Origin: Tetragonia tetragonoides | Lineage: Eukaryota > Streptophyta > Magnoliopsida > Caryophyllales > Aizoaceae | Assembly: GCA_038025085.1 (NCBI GenBank) | Contig: CM076139.1 | Span: forward strand, 46,666,807 to 46,730,806 | Length of the DNA stretch: 64,000 nucleotides | Direction of reading: 5' to 3' | Translations under genes and position numbers: made by a program | The notes under the pieces: generated by a model | The model's input: only the letters and a program-made list of their open reading frames with translations | What the model was told of the DNA's origin: nothing | The model's database searches: none | Part shown: piece by piece, positions 35,326 to 48,200 of the stretch | Numbering within the stretch: position 1 is the first letter of the stretch | Layout: each line of letters opens with the position of its first letter

Positions 35326-36620
35326 TCATCGATCGCTCTCCTTATTGTTGTTATCATCCAGAGACTCTTGACCTTTTGATTGGCTCCTCATCATTAAGTG
35401 TGGTTTAAGCTTGTCAACATCTGATAGTTTCACTGGCTTTACCAAGAACTCTTCTGCTCCTTCTTCCAAGCACCTGTATAATTTAACACAAAAAATTGTA
35501 TAAGACGGTTTTATCGTAACTTTTGGTAAGAAGAGGTTATTTTTTAGTAAATAGAGCGAGAGCCACCTTTCATAAAAGGTGACCCCTATATTTCTAATTA
35601 ATGATTTCATTTGGCGTAAATTGATCTTATACAAGACTTGCTATTTTTTCCGACTAGCTAGGGATTATGAAATGGGATGTCTAAGCACCTGTTTATTCTA
35701 GTAGGGATATTCTCAGAGGACATGATCACGACCGGTATATCCTTCAGATTCTCAGATTCCTGCAAATCAAAACCAATATGTATGAGATTTTCATCAATCG
35801 TTCTATAGTTTCATATTTTTATTTTATAAAGTTTGTGTTTAAGAAAAAATGACATAAAATAAATACAAAAAAGGAAAGAGGAAATAAAAACAAGAAAATG
35901 TATGATTTGGCTAGATAGAAGTGAAGCATACCTTGATTCTTCTAAGGAGTTCATACCCAGTCATTCCAGGCATACAATAATCTGTTATTATCAAATTAAC
36001 CTCCATGCTGTCCTGGAAATATAATACTACAAACTATTAGTTGACCAAAAACACTAAAAAAAATGAAACTTCCCATATTTACAACACAAATTAAACAATA
36101 ATAATGACTTGAAATAGTTAGTACTTGATGATGAAGTTCATGTTGCTCTGAATCTTTCTCTTCATTACTATTCACTTGTAAACCCAATAACTCTAAAGCC
36201 TTAGTACCTGAATCCACCGCGGTCACTGCATGAACCCACACATATAAACATTTCAATCAATAGCCATTCTCTAAACAAAAAGTGATACCTCCCGACAAAT
36301 AAATTATTAACACTTTTAGCCGCCTTATATATGTTTGAGGCTGTCTTATAAGAGAATTACTAAACAGTAACGTCGGTTACATAAACTATGCAATAACATA
36401 TTTATGACATACAATCATGAACTCATAAAAGAAACTGTACATGTTCATTAACTTACACTCAAGTTAAAGTGACTATTACTTGATTTTTTGTAAGTGCAAT
36501 AAAATAAATGAACAAACCTTGAAAAGAGGAAATCTTGAGCAGCCTTTCAATAAGCTTTCTATCAATGACACTATCATCAACAGCAAGAACATGGAATTGG
36601 GTAGCCACAGCAATGTCCAT
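35326..36620 (-). CDS. Type-A cytokinin response regulator (ARR8/ARR9-like), 167 aa, paralogue of 23444-24696
   Basis: Exons in coding order: 36518-36620, 36125-36225, 35932-36012, 35689-35759 and 35326-35473, all GT-AG. Exon number and intron phases are identical to the first response regulator. The receiver reads [10 protein letters not shown] (D15/D16), phospho-acceptor D79 in [24 protein letters not shown], and K131 in EEFLVKPV. The tail is much shorter (about 30 residues, polar, ending NNNKESDR) than in the paralogue. There is no DNA-binding domain, so it is type A. The two genes point toward each other with about 10.6 kb of mostly repeat DNA between them. They probably arose by a local inverted duplication. 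Confidence 0.95.
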
Positions 36621-36913
36621 CACAATTTTACAAAAAAGAGAAAATATTGTAAGAAATAAATAAAGTAGCTAGTTAGAGCTTATAACTTGTATGATTACTA
36701 GCTAACTATATATATGAAAGGTAAACACTATTTTTTTTTTTTTGGTGTGAAGAAGGGTAGACACTATTTTTTTGGTGAAGAAGGGAAGACACTATTTTGT
36801 AGGTGACCTTTGTGTCTCTGTGTGTGGGCATATATATATATATATATAATAATAAATGATATGGTTGGCCAAAATTTGGTTATTTTGGGATCTTCACAGT
36901 TTGCAAAAAAATA

Positions 36914-36960
36914 TTTATCAGACCAGATATGATTCATCAGAATCACCTAGGATCTTTTGC
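36914..36960 (-). promoter_or_regulatory. Promoter block shared with the paralogous response regulator
   Basis: Read on the minus strand: AAAGATCCTAGG, then GATTCTGATGAATC, then ATATCTGGTCTGATA, about 295-340 bp before the start codon. It aligns with 23242-23280 upstream of the paralogue, while the surrounding promoter sequence looks largely dissimilar by eye. Confidence 0.6.
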
Positions 36961-38771
36961 TCTTGATTTTGATTTGTGGGTATACTGTGTGAAGAAGTTT
37001 CTGGTTCACAGTTTCCAATTTTAATTTATTATATTGTATAAAATATGATATGATCTTTTACTTGGTGAATGGTGATCCACTGATCCTTTGACTCTTGGGC
37101 AGAAGATTAAGCCGAGGTACTTAACTTAATTCAAAGTCTTTAAGGGTACCTTAATTAATCAAAGGTAATCATCTTAGGACATTCTCTTACAATGTAATCC
37201 TTGATTTGATTCCTAAAACTCCTAATCTTCCAACATCATCGACCATGGTCGTTTCTATTTTGTCCTTTTTGATAAATGCTATGTGCAGCCTTACCCTCTA
37301 AGTAAATTCCGATCACAATAACTTTAGTTCACTACCTCAAGTTCTATTTACTACCATCTCCACTTGGATGACACATGGATGGTAAAAAAATTTCTTATTC
37401 CCTTTTTTTATTGAAGGGAAAATTATCTCTTAAATAGCAAATCATAACTCATATACTACATCTACAAAACTACAACCGATATCATTTCTTAAACAAAATA
37501 AAATCTAAAATATCTCAAAATATACGTTCTGAAAGGCTACATATCGCAATCGATCCACAAAAGAATCGTCCAATCTAATACTTATATTAAGAACCCTAAA
37601 AGAATAAGAGATAATTACACGCACCAAAAGAAAATACAAAAACTAGGATTCATTTTAAACTGGTAAAGCTAATCCTGATGAGTAATAAGAACTAAATTTT
37701 GTAGCATGTAGTACATGAGTAATAACATGACTATATTCATCAAGCACAAATTAGGTATAGTAATCATTCATCAAGTAAGTTAACTTGCAATAACTCATTC
37801 TTCTTGAGCATAATTAACTAATTAATTTCCAAAGAAATGAATAAGTAATTAGTTTAATGTCCTAAGATTCATGATCCAAAATTCATGCGAAAAGACGACG
37901 TGGATGTTACTAGAGCGATGAGAAAAGCCACTATATATTAGCTTTATGTTGTTCCCAAAAGAGAGGTACACATAAACAGCAATGTTTATAATTTATAGGT
38001 TTGACAAAAACACTGCTACATACAAAGGGAGTAGTATCAGGAACATGATTGTCATCCTCATGTTTTTTCCTGCTTGATGGAGTAAGAATAACCAATGTTG
38101 TTCAAAGGATGAAGTCAATAAGGAGTATTGATTATTGAAAGCAATGGTACTTTAGCACACCAAAAACTTTGTATTTGAATATTGAATGTGCACTATTTAA
38201 TTGCGGCGAAACTCTAGATTAGGCATAAAACACCCTTTTTTGCAGCTTTAAGAGTATTATGTATAAAATGGAGTCACTATTTAAAAACGCATAGGTCATT
38301 GTGCAATTGCTTCACTAAAAGGTGGTACTCGTCCCACAGAAAGTTACGATAAGATTAAGGCAACATAATTATCTTGCAAAATGTATAAAATCGCTATCAA
38401 ACGTGACATAAGAGACACATCTAATTCACAATGTTTAAAAACTGTTGCGTATCAAATCTCTGGTTAATTAGTCAACTTGTTTCTATTTGACATCAAAACT
38501 GAAACACCTGGGGAAGAAACATTTCCATGTCAAATGATATTTTACTCAATCCCTAACCGAAATATCTTACTAACATTTCTCCTAAACAATTTGAAAAGAG
38601 GGGGCAAAAACAAAAGACAAAGCAGGAAAAGAAGAGACAGAAAAAACACTTGACCAGGTCTGCACACGACCACATTGGCTTGCGAATGGCTATTCACAGA
38701 TTAGTCAATATATGACCAATTCAAATTGTCAAACTGCTAATCATAATCTACAAATCATTATTTGCATAACC
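36961..38771. other. Intergenic DNA, no gene seen
   Basis: Upstream flank of the second response regulator and the distal 3' flank of the TFIIE alpha gene. No ORF or repeat structure could be supported. Confidence 0.5.
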
Positions 38772-38931
38772 GACATGATTAGTCAAAACCAATGTGGCTG
38801 ACTTTTCTAATGCATTACAAAGAACGAAGAACAATACCTGTAGAAGAACAATTACTGACATGATTAGTCAAAACCAATATGTGGCTGCTTTTTCTAATGC
38901 AATACAAGAACGAAGAACAATACCTGTAGTC
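38772..38931 (+). repeat. Tandem duplication, two ~80-bp copies
   Basis: gacatgattagtcaaaacc..., cttttctaatgca, and gaacgaagaacaatacctgtag occur twice in a row with small differences, downstream of the TFIIE alpha stop codon. Confidence 0.75.
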
Positions 38932-39200
38932 GCTGTAGAAGATTTCACTTTCACTTCGAAGGAACCCTTACTATAGTAGTTACTGGTACAACAAATGCAC
39001 GAAACTAACCAAAAATGAGCACTTACTTTTAACACACTCATGAGTACAGAAGCTGAAAGCATCAAGCAATTAATAATGAGTTAACATTCTACAAAAAATT
39101 AGGGCCTGTCAACATTGCTTGATTATACAAGATATCATCCTGATGTCCAACAGGACTAACGAGAGCATCATGTTCTTCCAGGCTGCATTCACTCTTACCT

Positions 39201-42200
39201 TCAGGCTTCTTCCCACTCAACATCATCATCTTCATCATCATCTTCTGCGGTAGCATCAGCTTGAACATTCAAGTCGACCTTGTAGTTTTCAACACCATTC
39301 GCTGCAACAGCAACTGCAATTGAAATCAAACTCGGGACCTTGGCCAAGTATTTAACCACACGGAAAACAGAAGCTCAACATTATTGCTGACTAAGGGGGT
39401 GTTTGGCCAAGCTTCTTCAAATTTCACCTTCTCCCCCTCATTTTCCCCACATTCTCCCTCCTCCATCACCAAATTCAGCTTCTAAGAAGCTGAAAATACC
39501 CTTCAACGTGGCCAAATATAGAAGCTCCAAATTAAAGCTTCTATTTCTAACCTCTTTGGGGCTATTTTCAGCTTCTAAGAAGCTGAATTTGATGGGAAAG
39601 GGGGGGAAATGTGAGGGAAATTAGGGAGAGAAGCTGAAATTTGAAAAAGCTTGGCCAAACACCCCCTAACAAGTTAGTTCAACATTTTTGCTGTTTTACT
39701 ATTACTCTCAATTTAAGAGATTGGCAACTACGAATTGGATGTCATATAGAAGCGTTTTGGTTTGGTTTAGTTTCCAGAAAATCTGAGAACTTGGCTCAAA
39801 AGATTCTAACAAGCCCTCAGAAATTACTGTTATTCCAGATGATTGCCAGACACCACCGCCCTTGGCGGGACATTTACTAGGTGGTGGTTGTAGTAAAAGG
39901 AATTCAAAAATCCTGTGACTCTGCTCAACAATGCAAATTGCTGACACAAGTAGGTGAGCTTTCTAGTTTGATTACACATAAGAATTGGACATGTCGTGAG
40001 GAGACATCCAGGCGCTCCGGTGAGGAGGTACGAGAAGATTATACTTAGGAACGGTAAGAGAAGAAGAGGGAGGCCTACGAAGATTTGGGGTGAGGTGATT
40101 AAGAAGGATTTGGCCCTCCTACGCTTACTGAGGATCTGGCCCTTAATAGGAAACTTTAGCGTAGTAGGATCCACATAGATGATGCTACATAGAGGGTGTA
40201 GGCATGTGGTTTTTCCGAGATGTTTTATTTTATTTTATTTATTTATTTATTATTATTTATTTATTATAATTAATTTATTATTTTTTTAATTTAATTTATA
40301 TTTATTTATATTTATAGTATTTAATAAATAAAAAAAATCTTCTTCTTGCATTCACTTGTTTTAACATCCATCTTTTTTCAACTATTTTCTACTGATTTCA
40401 AAAATCAAATTTGTTTTCGTGGGTCTTTCGGAAACGGCCGCTCTACTAGGCGGCTAGTTAGGGGTAAGGCTGCGTACATCTGAACCTCCCCAGACCCCGC
40501 ACTCGGCGAGACATTTACTGGGTTGTTGTTGTTGTTGAATTCTACAATACTAAACTTAAACGGCAGTATCCTACCTGAAGGAGTAGCTTCTTCCCATTCA
40601 ACATCGTCTTCATCCTCATTCTCCTCGAGCTTAAATTTCATGCCAACTGGCCGATTTGACAACATGCCTTGATCAGAACTTTGTCCACTAGACAACTCTT
40701 GCTGCTTTCTCGCAGCTTCTTCCTCCTTTTGCTGTCTTTCAAGAAGCGCAGCATAATAAGCTTTAAGATACTCACTCTGCAAGAAATCAAGTCAAGGTGA
40801 AGATTAGAAAACAAACACCACCCAAGTTTTATGGTCACTTTCTGACCAATTAAACAGCACCAAAACTACAAACCTTTATGTCCTCTGGTTCCTTATCAAC
40901 ATCTGACTTCTTATCATCTAATAATCCAGCAGCTGCTGAATTGCCGTCCATCTGCTGCTCGTTCGTAAGGTTCATTCCTTGTTTGATCATCCAAGGAGGC
41001 AGAACTTTCAACGGTGCATTATTTCCAGACTTAAGAGTCCTGGTTTGCTTGCGCACCGGTGTTGAAGTCAACTTCAACCTGACAAGTAACAAAATAAGTT
41101 TGACATAAAACCATCCCAACAAACATTTGTACAATGTCAGTTTCTCACAATTGCCCCCCACCCCAGCCAATTTGTCAGTTTCTCACAATAGGCAGAGCAT
41201 GCAAAATTACAAGCGAGCTACATTATATCAAGACCACAAATGCCGCCAGCCATGAAACAAGTATTACAGTTACTGCTGGTAAAGGAACAGTTACTTACCG
41301 TTGGGTCACCAAAATATGGCAGTTGTGTTCCTCCTTGAGATGACCTAGATGGATCATTGGGATTGTCCCCGTTTCGACGAGCATTGGCACTAGCTCTAGC
41401 TTCCCAAGCCTGCAGAGTTCCAAACTCAGGGGCAGGCAAATCTTTAACTCGATTGAGTTGCTCCACTAAAGGCTTGAGCTGGTCCTGTATTCATTACCTT
41501 CAGTTATCCACAAGTAAACAGGAAGCACTACAACTCTAAAACTGTGGACTGGAATAGCACCAGTCTCCTTCCACTTTCAGCGTGAAAATGTAACAGGTGA
41601 AAGCCACAGTAAGGATGGAATAAAGGTTAAAGTAACAGGGTAAAACGCCACAAGTCTCATACGAGGCTACAACTTCTCAGTGTGAAAATCTAACAATGCT
41701 AAAAGCCACAACAAGGAAAATAATTAACTAAAGGCTGAAAGCCACAAGGACATTAATTGAAATAAAGGCTGGCCTGAACGCAAACAGAACAAGACAAGAA
41801 GTCCAATTATCAGGCTTTAGGCTAATCTCCACAGCGCACAAATCGAAACTAAATATATCCAAATGTGTCACTAGCCCTGTCAACTTGTTTGTTAAGGTCA
41901 TTGAAAGAACTGAATTGTGCCCCCCCCCCCCCTTCCCCTCCCGGCAGTAAAATTGTAAGACTTAGAATGTCACTAAGTTCATGTTTGATTGGGTCAAAAA
42001 TACTTCCAAGAAAAAAATTCATCTTGAAAGATAACTAATCAGATTTTCCTAGTACTGGTCCAACACATCATAATTAGCAGGAGGAGATAGAGACTCCTCA
42101 AACCCGGTGGATCAGATTATAGCTAGATACTTAGATGTGAGGAAGGAGAACAGATTCTGGAGCCAACTAAAATCAAACAGAACATTAGTTTGATGGAATA

Positions 42201-45200
42201 TCAAAATATAGCAAATTAGCCAGCCATCCTTCTCAAGTTAAAAAATTATTCCCGATAGGTTAATCCATGATCGCTATTGGATTCTAAGATAACTGAATTG
42301 AGAAACTATATTGTCCTGCATTTTTTAATACACCCAATGTGGATTCTACTGCCAGCAGGGAGCATGATGCGGTGAGCTAAAATTAATTCAAAATATTTCA
42401 GAATACTTCTCACGAACAAGGAGAATGAGCAACATTACAACATTACAAGTTTCCATCAATTGTTTTTGGAAATTAAAAACTCTGGAAACCACTTCTTTTA
42501 GACAGTGGAATCAAACCCAGGGGCAATTGTATCTATTGTCCATTTACAGAATTTAAACAACAAAAAGTGACCATAGTTGTAAGCTAACCATCCAGACACA
42601 TACATGCAATATGTATGTTCTCAAACCAATACTAGAAACATAAAATGATACAAACAAACCCTTAAGCTATTCTTACTAGCTACAAATTGCATAACTCATT
42701 GTCGCACTTTCAAGATAAGGATAACCCAAGATGTATTTATCTCCTTGGTTTTAAGATAAGTAGTATCGGTATTTTGTTGGTTATCAGTAAAAATTACTAC
42801 ATGTTTCGCTTTCCTTGATCGAATTTGATGATCCGTCGCCACCTCTTCTAAATCGTCAATTAATTTGTATGACAGGCGAGGCACTTCTTTTGAGTCAAGG
42901 AATCAGAAAGTCTTTACAAAATTTTCTGGGTTTTCTGAACCAATTTTTTGTTCTGGAAGTAAAGAAATCTCTTTCAGATTTGATGTTGATTCCTTTCTAT
43001 GTGCAAATTTCATCTATTGGATTTTTTTTTTACTGCAGTTTCCTTTATAATGAAGGACAAAAATAATTTTTTATTATCCCACGATAGAATCCATTTAAGA
43101 AAGGATCATTTATTTTTGGCAAATATTCTTTTTTCGTTTTATCATGCATTAACCAGTTCATTTTTTAATTATGCACTTCATATTAATAGAAACACATGTC
43201 CTAGTAGACAGAAGTTGTTAACTTGCTATCTTCTTGCATAGCAGATTAGCAGGCATACAAGGTATCAAGGCCATTCAAAATACAGTTGCACCTTCAGAAA
43301 TAGGGAACCGAATCTGGTAAAGCCATATCTATATAAGATGGTAACTCAACATACCATCCTTTGTTGAAAAAAATGGTAAAGTACACTTCTGCACCAGAAG
43401 TATACAAGAGATAGACTTAGTAACACATTAACGACCTTCAAACAGGCAGACATTACACATTTGAGGATCCAAAAGAAATCTGGAGTTATAAAATAAGTAC
43501 ACATGGCACCCAGAATGGTCAACCATTGTTTTACTCTCTTTCTAGTACATTTTCCTCCACCTATTCCATTTAATCTTTACTAGCACAAAGCACACCCCTT
43601 GTCCCACCCAATTTCCAATTGCATCCTCCTAGCACCCCCACCTGCACGTTCAACCCTTGATCAGCAGCTCACTTGTTTTTCCCACTTCTTCAACCTTGCA
43701 TTTTCTTCCATATTTCATATATATGTAATTCTACTCTTCTTCCTCACAAAATAGGGGAAAACAGATCTGTAAACCTGTTAAGCTTTAGCTTTTCTTATCT
43801 CCCCTTTACTATCAGCTTATTTCTCTCCGCAATTATTCATGTTTATTAAACTAAACGCAAAGGGAAAAGGAAGGGGAAAAAAAAAAGAACCTATGTGCAC
43901 AACTTCGAAAAGAAGGGGGACACAATAAACTAAAACACAATCAGAAATTTAAGGGAAGAGGGGGGTGAGCAAATCGAGGCAATACTGCAATAGTAGTAAT
44001 CTAGTTAGTCGAGAAGTGGAGTAAATATGCTTAGGATATCGTTGCTCGAACTCCTAGACTCTTAGGCCTCGTTTACTTGCTTGCAATCAAATGTAATGCA
44101 ATGCAATCATTTTGTAGAGTAAATGTGGGGTGAAAAGTAAAGGAGTGGGAGGAGAGGGGTGAAAAAAGTGGGGTTGATTGCATCATTCAATGTAATCACA
44201 ATTGCTCAACTTTTCCCATGTAATGTTGATTACTTTGAATGATGTAATCAATCTCACTTTTCCCATCTCCTTCCTCCCCCTCCTTCATTTTTCACATCAC
44301 ATCTACCCTATAAAATGATTGCATTGCAAGCATTTGATTGCAAGCAAGTAAACACCACCTTAGCCTTTTCCGAACTGACAAAATAGATAATAACAACAAA
44401 CGAAAACTAATGTTTAGAACTCTTACCTGATGTTAGACATGTTCAGTGAATATGGAACTAAATTGCAAAACTAAAAACTTAAGGATGAAATGAAAGAGAA
44501 ACATAATAAACTTTGAGACAAGAGTCTACTGGTACAGGGACCTTGTAGAAAGGTAAAAGCGGATGGGTTTCGATGGGAAACAGAACAGAGGGGAATTTTA
44601 CGCACATAGTATAAAATATCTTCAGAAAGAACGGTAAAGCAGTGTGGATAACTGCTCCTAAGTGCCGTGCTAGCACTTTCTCTCTGCAGATAAGTATTTG
44701 GCACATGAGTATGGCACATTCAGCAAAGTCATAAAAGCTATTAGCCCAGAACACAGACCGCCTAGGCCATTGCAGTCAAAATTGTGAGTGAAAGTAAATT
44801 CTAATACTCAGGTTCTAACACATAAATTCTCTCTACAACAGCGAAACTTTCCAGCAAATAACCCTTGGGGGAGGGGGGGTTAACAAAGAAAGAAGTAAAC
44901 ATAGGCAGACATTAATGGTATGACAAGTTAGACAACGATAATGGACAACAAAGAAGGCCATTGTATATTGGTGCAGTCCTGCACTTCGGGGTCTTTCAGG
45001 CATTAATCCAACTAATTTCCAAAAAAATCAATTCAGGAGACGGTAACATTCACATTTAACAGCCTGCAAAAAGAATGGACATATGGACTAAGAAAGCCAT
45101 AATATAATCGGCATCAAAAATTCACAAACCTCTATTTTCTGAAGCATTTCTTTTAGCTTTTCACGGCGCCGCCTCCTAGCATTGTCATCAGCATCTCCTA

Positions 45201-48200
45201 GTTCCTGAGCAACAATCTTGTCACTCTCAGCCACAAGTTCCCCATTACAGCTTTCGCAGTGAAAATATTCATCCTCCATGGAAACAAGCCTTGCTGCATC
45301 CAGGGCAGTATATCTGGACATTCAACATCAGGAAAACTCTATTTTCCGTGAATGCTGAGAAACATTAAACCTCATAAAGCTACAGTTGTGACCACAACCT
45401 TTTGCTACAATTGGGGCATATATACTCCTGAATCGTGTTCTTGCTGTCCAATTCATCCTTTAGCTTTTTCTTCATACGGTGCATTCTGTACCTAACAACA
45501 TCAAAAATCTGCAACAAACAAGAAACATCAGCAATAAGGCTATGTTTGGCACAAACAGCTAGCTTTTCAATAAAAGCTACAGCTTGAAGCTTGCAGCTAG
45601 TGTTTTTTACTCTCTGCTACCAAACATTTTGCCAGTCTGCAGCTACAGCTACAACTAATTTTGTGAAAACTATCCATGCAAGCTTTCACCTACAGCTAGT
45701 TTATTACCACTTCGTAGCAATTTTTAGCAGTTTTCTACTAATTTCTTTCCTTTATTAACATTTGACAGCTACAGCTAATTTTGCCAAACATAGCCTAAAC
45801 CCTTTTGAGAGTTTTCTCTATCCTATCAACTGTTATACATAAACAAACAAATAAATAAATTTACAGACGTGGTGACAATGCTTGGTCCAAGTCATTTTGA
45901 AGAGGGTATATTTTTCACTTGAGGGTTGGATTACCTTGCTGCAGTCTTGTTATTAGAAAAGAGTGAAGGTGGTATAAAACCCTTTTTATTATACTCTTCC
46001 TATTACTCTGCAATACTTGTTCAACTAAGGTACGAGTCCAAGTGTTGACTCTTAACATTTTCTGAAAATTTTGTTTCCGTACAGTGAAGTATCTAGTGTT
46101 CATGCCCATACCTCATGTATCCAACAAAGGAACATGAGGTGAAATGAAGAACCGGAATACAAAGTACTACAACAGAACATGTTATATTCACTGTTGCACA
46201 TGGGGAAGAATTGAAGAAACAAAATTTGCAACATTTACTCATAATAAAATGAGGCAAAAGGCAACAATGAGCATGACTGAAGTTCACTATTTATTCAGTG
46301 ATGATATAGTGCCATTGCTGTGGTTTTCAATTCAAATCAGTGGTGTCTAGATTAGAAACATACATTTTGTCTCACATAGTGTCAAGTATTGTTCTGTTTA
46401 ATTCGGCGGTGCTCAATCCAATTTCTTTCAATGGTCTTCAATGCAGTTCAGTTCAGTTCGTTCAACCCTAAAAGCACGCCCTCTGTACTTAGGTATATTA
46501 TGGCTCCTCCGCAAATTTCAATTCAGTTCAGTTCACGTGCAACCATATAACTTTTTATTCCAAAACAAATTCATTATGATACCTATGTCATTGGAAAATT
46601 CTCACGCGAGTCCAATCATAATCATAACATTCCGTACAGTGAAGTATCTAGTGTTCATGCTCGTACCTCATGTATCCAACACAGGTATGTGAGGTGAAAT
46701 GAAGAACCGGAATAACAAAGTACTGTTCTACAAACATGACAATGATATTCACTGTTGCACGTGGGGAAGACACAGAATTGGCAACATTTATTTAAAATAA
46801 AATGAGGCAGAAGGCAACAATGAGCATGACTGAAGCTCACTATTCACTTAAGAGAGCGCGGACACATAAAGGGGAATGAAACCACCTAACATGATAGCCG
46901 CGTAAATTCATTGAACAAGACAGAACAGCAACAAGGACATTGAAAATGTCAAGGAGCACAATCAAAAGAAAAACAAATTTAACATAGCAGACCAAGAAGT
47001 AACCTGCATAATCCAAGCAACAGTATGAGTGAGTATGGAGCTTAATCTTTTCCTCCCCTTCTCTTGTAGAATGCTGATTATCAGCTGTGGCAGCAACAGC
47101 TGCAGCATGTAACCTCACACCTTTTGCTGTCTGTGAGACAACAAATACATGTTGCATCATGAAAATAGCAGAGAGAGATTCTTCACAAAAATCTCTTAAA
47201 TATATGCAATGACATAAAGGTACAAACTTTTAACATATCTGACAGCATATACGAAAATCAAAATGTGAAAAAACCAACCAAACAACCTTTAACTCCCTGA
47301 GGAAACAGTTATTTCATGTAGAAAAAAAGGGGTACATATAATCTGCTCTAACGAAATCAAATAGCTTAAACTTCAGATGCATTTACACAAAAATGACAAA
47401 TTGATGATCCAAAGCAAGACCAAGTTCGACATCAGTGTATGCTGATTACAAGGAAAACCAAACCTCTTTTCTATGATCACGCATAAGCAGCTTTTCTTCC
47501 TCAAAGAACCGCAAGGTCCGACGAAGTTGCTTCAAGTGGATCTTTAAATCCTTTGCCAGATCTTCCTCTCTCACCCATTGACGTCTGAAATTGCAAAATT
47601 ACGTCATAAATGGAAATCGATCAACAATGCTTGACACCACTAAGCATGTAATTTTCACAGCAAGTAAAAGCCCTTGTAACGATAAATGTGATGTGATATT
47701 TAACTAGCAAACAAATACATGTGTGTATCTGTTATTTGTTGATATACGTCACTGAAAGAGCACCTTCACCACTTCAAATTCACTGGTGGGAGGGAGAGAC
47801 ACTTGAAGATTAAAAGCATCAACCACCCTAACAAGGTACCTTACAGCCTACAATCCGTACCTCATCATTCATCACAGGACTCTTTCTATCAAGTTCGAAA
47901 ATTGTTCCCATCATTTTCGAATCACAACAATTAATTACATTACCACTAATTCTACATGATTGTTAGTTTCTCTGATATATTAATCATCCAAATTCAATCA
48001 CAGTTCGGCTCGGCTTTTTTGTTTTTCTATATAATATATACTGCTTCTAGCTCCGCCTAATATTCAACTGATCCATGAACTACTCCATTTAAACTATCAA
48101 TATGCATTACTCATCGAAGTTCTTACATACACTAGGACTTCTCAACCCAAAATATCTCGAGCAGGGAAAACTTACACCAAACACAACTCTTTCTTTTGCA

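Noticed and set aside
42815..43066. 83-codon plus-strand ORF in TFIIE alpha intron
   Set aside because: Antisense shadow of the plastid ycf1 insert.
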